Shown here piece by piece: positions 1-9,933 of a stretch of 64,000 nt of DNA. Source of the stretch: Cucumis sativus. Taxonomy: Eukaryota; Streptophyta; Magnoliopsida; Cucurbitales; Cucurbitaceae. The stretch spans positions 1,178,001 to 1,242,000 of the forward strand of contig NC_026658.2 in the NCBI RefSeq assembly GCF_000004075.3, given 5' to 3'. Position 1 is the stretch's first letter, and every line of letters starts with the position of its first letter. Position numbers and translations under genes: made by a program. The notes beneath the pieces were generated by a model that saw nothing but the letters and a program-made list of their open reading frames with translations, was not told the origin of the DNA and did not search any database.

Positions 1-2279
1 TCATTTATCATTTTCTTTCTCTTGGCTACCAATTCCCCTCTAACTAATATGAAACCTACAATCATTTTATTAAATTGAGTTTTTTGTTATACCCAAATTT
101 TATTCCATAAGAATTTCAACCATTCATTTATAAATGAATTATATTATAGTAATGAATATTGTTTATCTATATATTTTCTTTTGTGAACAAGTTGATAATA
201 TAAATACTTTGGATTTTATTGTATTTAATAAATAAATAAAATTCCTCAAGTGTGAGTAGACAAAGTAATATTCTTTTTGAACAAAATAGTAAACTAGAAG
301 CATGTTTACGTTATGAAATGTGGACCAATAATGTTAAACTATAAACCTTCGTTATATTCAACCATAAGAGATGTTTGAGGTAATGAACGAGTTGTTATTT
401 ATTGTTGTTATGTTATAATAGTTTGTATTTAAGATATAGATTATTTCAGTTTGAGTTTATAATAACGTGTGTTTAATATGTAAATTATTTTAACTTGATA
501 AAAAAACAGTAAATATTATAACATTTGTGTTTACCGCGATTAATTTAAAACTCTTCATTATTATTATTGTTATTATTTTTTGTAAATTATAAAGTTTCAA
601 AGTTTAAATGATGTACCTAAATATTATATTATATTTTCATCTATACCATAAAACCTACCAAATTGATTTTCTTAAAAAAAACAATTATTTAAGTTTTTTT
701 CAATATTTTTTCATTCATAATAAATTTTCATATATTATTTAACTAACATAGTGAATGTTTTTTTAAATTAATTTCCTCATTTTCACAGTTGTGGTACGCA
801 AAATATAATAAAATATTTTTAAATTAAGAAGATAAATAAATATGGTAAATAATAAAGTTAAAAAATGAAAAAGAAAAAGAAAAAGAAAAAGAAAAAGAAA
901 AAATGCAGTCAAAAAAAGAAAAAAGAGGTAATGGTAAGAACATTTTATTTTCCCTAAGAAAAGAACCGAAAGAATTAAACACATTTTGACCTTTTTTTTC
1001 TTCTTCTTCTTCCTTTTTCATTTTTCTATCATAGATTAAAGCTTTTTTCAATTGAATTAAAACGTAAGAACTTCATCCTTCCTTGAAAATAACATTTGAG
1101 GTGTGAAACTATAGAATTGTACCTCATAAAAACCCTAAAATTGAAAATCTTGAACTAACCTAACACAACTAATTAATTAAAAAAACAACTTAAAATTTAT
1201 CAAAATTTCGTCTAAATGTATAAAAAAAAAAAAAAAACGAAAAATTTCCCATATTTACATTTCAAGTCCCTCAAACTCTTAATTAATTAAGACATAATTA
1301 AAAAAAATCAATATCTAAATGCTTTGGTGATCATTGAAAGGATTTGATTCGATGGCAACTTATTGTGTTAATGACAATTTATTAAAAGTAAACATAGTTT
1401 TAAGTCATCTTACTTTATAAACAAATTATCAATGGATAAATGTATGTGTACATGAAAAGTTAGCACAAAAGTGGAACATCCATTGTATTTAGAAATGTTG
1501 ATTCAAATTAGGCAGTTAATTAATTGGAAAAGATAGAAAGAATATAATGATTACCATTATAATTAGGTAGTCACTATACTTATTGGTCCACCCCAAATAA
1601 TGAGTCTAGCTTTCCGTCCTAATAATTTATGGAACGTTTGAGGTAATCGTATGAGTTGAGTTAAAATTTCAATTTAATGTTTGAAGATATGTTATTGATA
1701 GTTTATAGTCATGTTCACCAACTCAGTAACATCGATGCCTTTTTTGGCACTTCGATCGTTGCCTCTAACATTACCTCCACCAACTCCAATAACCATTATT
1801 TTAAATTATTATTTAATCATATTCTATTAATAAACCAAAAAACTTGTATATATATTTATACTTTTAAGAAAGAGTTGTTAAATACACGAGTGTTCTCAAA
1901 CCCTGACCTCCTTCAATGTAAAACACTAAAGAGATTTCCACAATCACTTTAACCACAATTTCAGCCCTCACTGCTTTGTATACTTACAACTCCAAATTTA
2001 GCAATCAATGAAGACACCACGATATGACAACTCGAGACACTATGCATATACCTTTGAACACATGCACATCCAAAGGTTAGTGGTAAACATTTTTACAACG
2101 TGATATTCAAGTTGTATAATCATTAAGTATATAGTAATAGTTTAAAAAAATGTAAATATAACAAAATCTATTAGTGGTAGACGTTTATCGTAGATAGACT
2201 TTCAATATAATTATTTTAAATCTAATTGGAAGGGAAAAAATAGCCAAAAATTAAGACATAGTGATCCCAACAAAAACGG
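1..2279. other. Gene-free AT-rich stretch
   Basis: No reading frame here has splice signals, composition or motifs of a real gene. It holds A- and T-runs, a hexanucleotide microsatellite near 866-902, and near 2140-2215 a truncated relative of the inverted-repeat element seen at 3620-3907. The short open frames (for example at 1677-1952) are chance frames in AT-rich DNA. Confidence 0.6.
866..902. repeat. (GAAAAA)n microsatellite
   Basis: About five to six consecutive copies of the hexamer GAAAAA lie in an A-rich tract. Open frames across it on the minus strand are low-complexity Phe/Leu/Ser and are not genes. Confidence 0.9.
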
Positions 2280-2338
2280 TGGGCCGGAGGCTTAAATATT
2301 GAGACATTAATGGGCCTGACAAATGAAGATTGAGCCCA
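2280..2338 (+). promoter_or_regulatory. Cluster of three Site II promoter elements
   Basis: TGGGCC occurs at 2280-2285 and 2311-2316, and its inverse AGCCCA at 2333-2338, within 60 bp and 61-119 bp upstream of the ATG at 2399. Site II (TGGGCY) clusters are known to be enriched in plant promoters of ribosomal-protein and mitochondrial-protein genes. This agrees with the predicted mitochondrial location of the downstream product. The functional assignment is inference. Confidence 0.5.
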
Positions 2339-2398
2339 TAAGATCAGTGACCTATATGTATTCATTCCGCTTGTTTCCCACGGCCATCTTGTTCGACA

Positions 2399-5300
2399 AT
2401 GTTTCGCGCCAGAGCCAGTTGGAGTTCATTTTCAAAGCGATTGAAGCCATTGGAAACCAGATCATTTTGCTCCAAATCCCACATTCAAACCAACAAGAGC
2501 AGCAACAACGGCAAGATCAATGGCGACAACAAGGTTGAACCGGATCTGAGCAGCTACAACGAGGCGTACAAGCAGCTGGATAACTTGGACCTCATGACCG
2601 CCTCCAAGATCCTCTTCACTCAACCTTCCAAGAAAAAGAAATTTGGGTATCACTTTCTATTCTCTATCTTCTTATTTCATGTCTGTTTTGGTCGGTTCTA
2701 CACTTTGAGTGGCTTTTGGTTCTTCAAGTTACTTGGGGCATTTTATCAAACATGTTGTGTTCACATCGGTAGTATGTAATTGAATCCTGTGGGCATCGTT
2801 GTATGCTTGTTTACATTTTAATACATTAGTTAAAATTGAATTTTCAATAGTAACGCATCGTGTTGTTCGTTTATAATGCTTAATTATAAGACGTGTGTGA
2901 TGATTTGTCCTTTTAGGATTAAATTTTGTTCAAAATCCATGTCTTTCTGCTGATTTTATCTCCTTGTTATCAACATATATGTATTTAACATCTTTCTTTC
3001 ATTCTCAGGCTTGATTTCCATCTTGTGCAACTCTTCTTTGTTTGTATGCCGTCTTTGGGTGAGTACCTTTATCTTTCTCTCTATATTAATTCCGTGTTTG
3101 GCTAGAGACATTATACGTGTCTTAATTATTTGCTTAAATGCACCCATTTCCTGAAACAGCTGTGTATCTGGTGGCCCAGTACGCTCGTTACGAAATGAGA
3201 AAGATGGAAGCGGTAGGTAAATTTCAGGGCCTCATTTTAAAATTTCCTAAGTTGACATTCTGCGTTTACTGGTTTATGTTTCCTTTAGTCGTTTTTTTCT
3301 GAAGACATTTGATTTCATAATTTGACGTTTTCACCTGATACTGTTTTCGTAGTTTGATCCGTCTTCCATTTCTTGGTTTACGTTCCTTGTATTCTGATAT
3401 TTCAATTGAATTCATCACTGAAGCAACCAGCTTTAATTTGTTTCACATAAAACATTTATTTATTACTCTGCACAATACAACGTTCACAGTTGACAACTAA
3501 GGTGTTCTCATTCCCATACATATTTGTAGTCATGGATGCAAAACTTCACATTGAGGATTGTAGTTATTTTAATTGTGTCACTATAGTTCCAGTTGGGGCT
3601 CATTTTTTTCTATTTCCGTAAGTAACTATTACAAATATAGCAATTAGATCCAAAGTATTGTCATATTTGATAATATTTTTAAAAAATTGCAAATACAGTG
3701 AAGTTTGTCAGAGTTTATTAACGATAAGAGTCTATCACTGATAGACTATATTGTAAATATTGGTTATTGGTCTATCACTAATAGGTCATAAAAGTCTATA
3801 AGCGATAGAAGTATATCGTTGATAAATTTTGCTATATTTGCAATTTTTTTAAAATGTTGCTATACTCTTGGTTATTATTCCTAAAATTGCCACCTATTAT
3901 AATTACCCAACCTGTAATATAGGTTTTTGTTTGGATTCCTTTTGTTGGCACTAGGGGTTTCCTTCTTGTAGGACTGTTTTGATTCCCTTCATTTTACCTT
4001 CTCAGTGAAAGTTTGGTTCGTCACAAAAATGTAATTGGTCAATAAGGCACTTACCTTAGCTTCGGCCACTTTAGGAGTATTTTTTTGTATGCTCTTATAT
4101 TCTTTAATTTTTTTTGTTGTTTCTATAAAAAATTTATATAGCGTTAAGTTTTAAGAGGTCTTTTCTCGTGAAAAGGAAAAAGTTTTAAGAGGTATTTATG
4201 TCAAGTATTAGTATGTTAATATGAATATTTTCTTTCGTGTAATTTAGAATATCATAGCTAATTACCAGTTTAAGAGTTCGTTTATATACATTCTTCTGAA
4301 ATTTGTTTCAGAAATTGTTAATTTAAAAAATGTATAGAAATTGTTAATTTAAAAAATAGAAAGAAGCACATGAAAATAGCAAATTTTGGTTTTATTTTCT
4401 GCGTCTTTTTTAACACTTGGAACAAACTATCTTACCGTATACGTTTTCTAACTCAGAAAATTATTATTATTAATATATAAAGATAGATGGTGGATATCAA
4501 ATATGTGTTTGAAACAATGTTTTAAGTTTTCATGATTAGAATTTTTTTAATTAGATAGCAATGCAAGTGTTGAAATGACTGCATCATCATTCTGTCTTTT
4601 AAATCAAGATTAGTAGTCTCTATTTTTATGTTTGGCATCTTATACTTCATTTTTGAAGTTCAACTTTTTGAGACTTTGGTGTTAGATTATAAATTATGGT
4701 AACTAGCAGTTTTCTTAAAATTAGACTGGTGGTTTCAAGAGTGATTTTGTGCTAGAAGTTTCAACAGATTCATTTGGTAACAACCTAGTGAATAAATTTA
4801 AGACTGTGGAAAGTTGGAAAGCCAAATATTCACAACTTTATATCTTTGTTGATTTCATTCAATTAGTTTAGTTCAGTACGTAGCGGCCTTAACTTCTGTA
4901 ACAGGTTAGCTCTAGTAACTATTTGATAAGTGTTATCCTCGGGCTTCTAGGTACTCTGTCTAACGTTTACAGAGTGGTCATGCTGTCTGTATAAGATGGC
5001 AAGCAAAGAACACCTTTTTTTTAACAGAAATAAATAAATGACTTGTTGATAAAAAGATAGAGTTCAAGTGCTTTCAATTGTCTTAGAGAAGAAGGAACAA
5101 GTTAGAAGGTTAAATGAAATATTTCAAACTTTTGAACATTTGAAATTATAGATTGAAATTATAGATGTTAAACAACCTAGAAGTAGGTCATATAATTTTT
5201 TTTTGTTTAATTAGATATAAATCTAATTTAAGAGATGAAATGACTGCATCATCATTTTGTCTGCTAGATCATAATTAGTAGTTGTATTGTATGAGCACAA

Positions 5301-6046
5301 CGGGAACCTCCCACCTATCTTCATAATGGTATGATAGTCTACTTTGTACATGGAGTCTCATGGCTTTGTTTCTGTAACCACTCCAAAAGGCCTCATGACT
5401 TCGAGTTACTTTCTCTATCATTTATAAAATGGTTACAAGGAATCTGTTTCTGCATAAAATGGAAAGAAAAATAACTATATACTATATATGTGCATACTTT
5501 TTAAAAACGAGGCAAAGGAAGATAACAATGCTTCCCATGGGAATTTGGATACTCAAGTTTTCCATTGGTTCTTTGATTTGGCCCCTTAACAATATTTTTC
5601 TGTGATTTTCAGTTATTCAATGGTTTTCTTAACCAAAGTCACTATATCAGGACCTGGAGCTGAAAAAGAAGAAAGAAGAAGAAGAGAAAGCAAAACAAAT
5701 AGAGTTGGAAGAGACTGAAAAAATTCATGAAATGAACCCAGAGCTTCAGGAGGTAAAAACAAGACTCGATAAACTTGAGAATACTATAAAGGAAATTGCT
5801 GTTGAATCCAGAAAACAATCAGGGACTGGTAATATAACAAAGAACTCTGAAAAGGGTGAAGATGCTGTTAAAACCAAACATGGGGTAAATATTGATTCAA
5901 CCAAGTCTATGGATGATCATCTTGGTGGACAAAAAATAGTACCGGCTCCAGTTTTGCCCAAAGGTCGTGTTAGTGAGTCTACAACACGAGATGATAGTAA
6001 GCATCGTAACCACGGTGGAGGATCCTCTCCAGATGCTGAGAGATGA
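2399..6046 (+). CDS. Small membrane coiled-coil protein, probably mitochondrial (unknown function)
   Basis: Four exons can be joined: 2399-2646, 3009-3058, 3160-3212 and 5651-6046. The phases agree and give a 248-residue protein. The N terminus (MFRARASWSSFSKRLK) is rich in Arg and Ser and lacks acidic residues, which suggests a mitochondrial presequence. A hydrophobic stretch at about residues 84-108 (ending YLVAQYA) could cross a membrane. It is followed by a highly charged Lys/Glu helix and a heptad-like region (ELQEVKTRLDKLENTIKEI) that should form a coiled coil; the C terminus is hydrophilic and disordered. I do not recognise a named family, only a conserved-looking plant protein. The third intron is long (about 2.4 kb) and carries an inverted-repeat element. 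The start is the first in-frame ATG; an overlapping frame at 2323 is a shadow. Gene structure is well supported; function is unknown. Confidence 0.8.
3620..3907. mobile_element. MITE-like inverted-repeat element in an intron
   Basis: The arm around 3672-3700 (TTTTTAAAAAATTGCAAATA) is repeated as an inverted complement around 3829-3867. The outer flanks, ending TATAATTACC near 3907, also pair loosely with the left side near 3620. The centre holds palindromic TCTATCACTGATAGA and further CTATC/GATAG motifs. Related elements occur at 21028-21200 and 54873-55058. No coding capacity is present. The structure suggests a non-autonomous transposon; no target-site duplication could be fixed. Confidence 0.5.
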
Positions 6047-6609
6047 GGAAAGCGCCTCTTAATCAATATTACTGCCATATCCTGCGCATGGTAATTTTCC
6101 TTTGGTGAAGCTAGAGAAACGAGAGTGAGCCATGTTGCTGCCAAGAATCCAATGGTTCCAGGTTTTGTTAATAATTATATATGGTGAGGCTGTATCTTTG
6201 ATCATTAGCAATGTAAATGGTTAATAGGTAAACGGATCCATGCCTATTTTGTTATGACAATTAATTACCTCATGATTAACATTCAATTTCTGTTTGTGTT
6301 GTGTAAATGTACCCAGCTACAAAGCAATTCTTCTCTCTTTTCCCCCTCTTTGAGATATTATTCAAGGAGGTTGCCACGATGTGATTGACAATTGACAATT
6401 TTTGTACCATTGGATACAAGAGTGAATCCTAAAAGTATCTCGAATTTATATTTAGTAGTTGTTAGGAAGTATACAAACCCATCCAACCATTATTAGAAGA
6501 CATCCACACACTGTGGCAACTTCATTGGATAACTTTTTTCCTCCTGTAATCTTACTGAACTCATGAAGTCATCGGCAGTGGAAATGTGGAATGGGATTGA
6601 ACTAGATAA

Positions 6610-7600
6610 CAAGTCATTGTCATCAAGTGGGCAGCTAAGTGGCTGTCTTCCTGCTCATCATGCTGTATTGCAGACCCAGAAGTCAGAACAAATTCAACCC
6701 CACCTTGTCCCAGGTCTACTTACTGTAGTTGTAGCTTGAATTCAACATAAATTGATGATATACAAACAATATGTTGGACCAAACAGGTGATTTATTTTTT
6801 TTGGATTTGATCTTCTGACACACTAAAGCATTAACTTGATATTTTGAGGGTAGAATATTTTAGAAAAGGATGCTTTATCCATGTTATATACTTTCTTTTT
6901 CCCATAAAGTAAAGTAGTCTAATTAAATGTATTGGAGGAGAGCTTCTTTAATGATTACTTCTTTATCCTGAGAGAAAGAAGGTGATTGGTTTAAACTCTC
7001 ACCTGATGGTATGTGATCATAGATCCACAGTTTTTTTGGTACAATCCCTGGCTACTTTTTGGTATGTATCTGAGGAATTATTATATGGAGTTTAATCATA
7101 TTTTCTTTGAGCACCCTATCTCGTATTCAATTTATTTCAGTAAAGATTTATTATATTACTTGATTTGATGAAACTTGATTCATTACTCAACCTCTGATAA
7201 ATTACTACTTATGGCTTTAGTTGAGGTGGAAAATCAAAGGCTATGATTCTTCAAATGTTGCAGAATGGGCAGCCTAACTCAAATAATGGACATTCCAACT
7301 GCTGAAGTAGCAAAGACAACAGATGGCCAAAACCCAAAGTTTGGTGAGTCATTTTCATAAAGGTTGTGTGGTACTGGTATGTATGATAAGGTAAGAGATT
7401 TTTATTGTCACCAATTGTCTTAATAGCAGGATTTCTGTTACTTTTACATCTTGATACTAGGAGAAATTAGTTCCATTATTATGACTAATGATCATAGTTT
7501 AGATATATGATTAAGATGAACATGATTTGTTTGGGATATGAACCCCACCACTGGTTTGGCCTTATTAGGAGATCCTGTAGGTCAGAAATCAAGACAATGA
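6610..7600 (+). CDS. Possible very small spliced gene (36-residue peptide or leader)
   Basis: An exon ending at 6713 (CCCAG|GTCTAC), an exon at 7264-7343 (TTGCAG|AATGGG ... TTTG|GTGAGT) and an exon starting at 7569 (TTATTAG|GAGATC) can be joined. Starting at the ATG at 7265, the frame runs over 7265-7343 and 7569-7600 and encodes 36 residues beginning MGSLTQIMDIPTAEVAKTT and ending with TGA at 7600. The same frame stays open upstream through the first exon back to a TAA at 6607-6609, but no ATG lies there. I do not recognise the peptide. It could equally be a non-coding transcript or an alternative 3' end of the preceding gene. Low certainty. Confidence 0.22.
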
Positions 7601-8961
7601 AGATTTACCCACAATTTAATAATGTGGGAAAAATGATGATGGTGATGGAATAGCTGAGTGTGAGAGGAGGAGGGAGGGTCATTATGTGCTTTCATTACTT
7701 TTTCACAAGGTTTGCTATATCTACACCTACCTCTTTTTTTTTTTCTTTTTTCTTTTTTGTTTTTTTTGATCTTCTTCTAATGTGATGGTCTATTACTTTC
7801 AACTGCAAGTGGGTCAACAATGTTGTCATCCACCATTCTATTTGCATACATATATATTCATATGTCACTGTATGGTGGTCTCATTAAATGAAAACTACAA
7901 GCATCCAAATTTGTGCTCATTTCATGGACCACACATCATAGTGTTTAGTCTTTGAAATTTAGGACCCCTTTATCCAACAATTTCATATTGGGGATTTCTT
8001 GAATCTTCTTTCTCTCACACACACAAACATATTTGATTGACAAGAAGCCTAAAATATAATGTTGGATCTGAATTATTACTCAACTTTATGTCTGTCTCTG
8101 AAATTTAATTTTTTAAATCATATTTTGGTTCTAATTCGTTATTTTCTTCTTTTATCATTTCAAATCGTATCTATTGCGTGACTAATAGATGTCATATTTT
8201 TGTATAAATAAAGGTCTTTCATATTTTATTGACTTAAAAAGAAACCCAACATCTTTCTTTGGAATAGAATAGGAGTATAGGAGTGGGAGGGATTTGATCC
8301 AAATATTTCAATTGAGTTATGGTCTTTTTAGTGTCTAGAACATCACGGATTTTGAATTATGACACACCTATATGATTATTTTTAAAACTGTCGTAACTCA
8401 CAAGTTCAACCAGATTAAAAACTTTTATTTCTTTTTCCATTGAATTTGGAAATCAATAAATAATATAGACACAGTATTGAAGAATCGCCCGCATTTTCTC
8501 ATAGTGTATGCGTGTGGAATCAATCTTAATTATAACGGTCATAAAAGCATGAATGAGAAATTTTCTCTATGCCTACACTTAAAGTTTAGTCACTTTTACT
8601 AGTGGAGACTTGCATCTCTATCTATCACTACTTTTTTTTTCAGAGAAAAAGAAATGGAGAGAGAGAAAGGGGATTACTTTCTCAAATTCCAAAGTAATTT
8701 TAACAGGTATATTGTTTTTTTTTTTGTTATATAATAAATGGGAATTTTCTTTTAAACAGGTTAACTTTTGTGTTCTTCTTATGTTGCCAAAATGGATTAT
8801 TTACAGAGACAATCTTCTCAAGTATTGGAAACAAAAAAAACAAAAAACAAAAAAAAAACAAAAAAGAAGGATCTAAATCAATTTCCATCTTAGCAGAAAG
8901 CATCAAATTTTCAAAAAATGGAAAAAGAAGAATAAAAATTGAAGGAAAGTTCCCTTTCTGA

Positions 8962-9017
8962 TTAGAGCTTAAGAGATAAGTCAAGCTTCAACAACTCATC
9001 TTGTTTAGGCTTCATCT
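8962..9017 (-). other. Out-of-frame remnant of the zinc-finger protein's C-terminal EAR tail
   Basis: Read in another minus-strand frame, this stretch encodes MKMKPKQDELLKLDLSLKL followed by TAA (8962-8964). This is the conserved C-terminal Leu-rich repressor (EAR-type DLSL) tail of the ZFP1/ZFP4/ZFP7-like single-finger proteins. The upstream gene reaches a TGA at 9018-9020 in its own frame, so the tail is not translated from this sequence. A one-base change between about 9030 and 9061 would connect them. Confidence 0.75.
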
Positions 9018-9767
9018 TCATATGACTAAAACCACCCCCACCCCCACCCCCACCGCCGTCCACCAGAATCCTCCCAGCGGCGGTGGCGCCTCCGTGACTG
9101 CCACCGGAGAGAATCTCTTCACACCCTCAAATCTTGCAGCTCCTGTGGTCGAGGAAATGCCTCTATGACTTCCAACGTGTGAATTCCCTTGCATCAGCCG
9201 ACCAATCGCCGGATGTTGATCGAGCGGCTGCCTTGACCATCCACTGTGACCGTAAATTCCAGATGACCCAATTGGAGAAACATGAAGAGAAGGCTTATGA
9301 ACCATGGAATGAGCTTGAATTCCAAGCGACCTATTAAACGACCCATGAAGAGGAAGAGAAGCCAAACTCGAATACCTATGAGCAAGCCCAAAATTAGAGC
9401 CAGACCCAACTCTTTGAGTTCTCTTAGCTAAAGTCCTCTCTCGTTTATGAGCATTTTGGTGTCCCCCAAGAGCTTGAGAACTGTAGAATTTCCTTTGGCA
9501 ATAATTGCAAGAGAAAACCCTTGGCTCTGTCTCTGTATCTGTAGGTTCTGTTGCTAAATTCGCATCGAAACAGTCGATTAAATTGAGTTCTGGATTCGAC
9601 CCATGATCAGAATCATTATTAGAAAGGGTGAGATCCAAACCCATGTGAGAATTGGGGTTGATTTGGTCTGTTGTTCGATCTCCCTTTGGACATGGTGGAG
9701 AAGACTCTGAAGCAGAGATGATTGTTGAAGTTTCAGAAGGAGATGGTTCTGGTATGGGAAAATCCAT
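9018..9767 (-). CDS. Single C2H2 zinc-finger transcription factor (ZFP4/ZFP7-like), frameshifted C terminus
   Basis: One exon, 249 residues as it stands. The zinc finger spans about residues 87-107, with Cys87, Cys90, His103 and His107 and the plant-specific QALGGH core at 98-103. An N-terminal EAR-like repressor motif (LDLTL) lies at 44-48, and a basic stretch follows the finger (KRERTLAKR). Proteins of this group act in the nucleus, usually as repressors in development or hormone responses. The C-terminal tail of the family, ending DLSLKL, is present just downstream but in another frame. The encoded protein instead ends in a Val/Gly run (VGVGVGVVLVI). The break lies at or beside a G-rich tract, so it may be a sequencing or assembly error or a real allele. 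The ATG at 9767 is the first Met of the frame and sits about 160 bp from a TATA-like motif. Confidence 0.88.
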   Translation of the reverse strand: MDFPIPEPSPSETSTIISASESSPPCPKGDRTTDQINPNSHMGLDLTLSNNDSDHGSNPELNLIDCFDANLATEPTDTETEPRVFSCNYCQRKFYSSQALGGHQNAHKRERTLAKRTQRVGSGSNFGLAHRYSSLASLPLHGSFNRSLGIQAHSMVHKPSLHVSPIGSSGIYGHSGWSRQPLDQHPAIGRLMQGNSHVGSHRGISSTTGAARFEGVKRFSPVAVTEAPPPLGGFWWTAVGVGVGVVLVI

Positions 9768-9922
9768 GGAAGGAAGAAGAAGTAGAAAAAAAATGAGAGA
9801 GGAGAGAGATCGAGAGAAGAGAGAGATAGATAGAAGGGGGGTTATTGATATGGTAATAAGTGAAGTGGTTTGTTGTCGTATGTATAGCAGAGAAATGGCA
9901 CTGTTTTACAGTTAGAAGGTCT

Positions 9923-9933
9923 TAATATAGGAA
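9923..9933 (-). promoter_or_regulatory. TATA-like motif upstream of the zinc-finger gene
   Basis: On the minus strand the sequence reads CCTATATTAAG, about 160 bp upstream of the zinc-finger ATG at 9767. That leaves room for a leader of roughly 120-130 nt. Position and composition fit a TATA box; no transcript evidence is available. Confidence 0.4.

Noticed and set aside
5917-6144. Minus-strand open frame of 75 codons
   Set aside because: Antisense to the last exon of the coiled-coil gene, without motifs.
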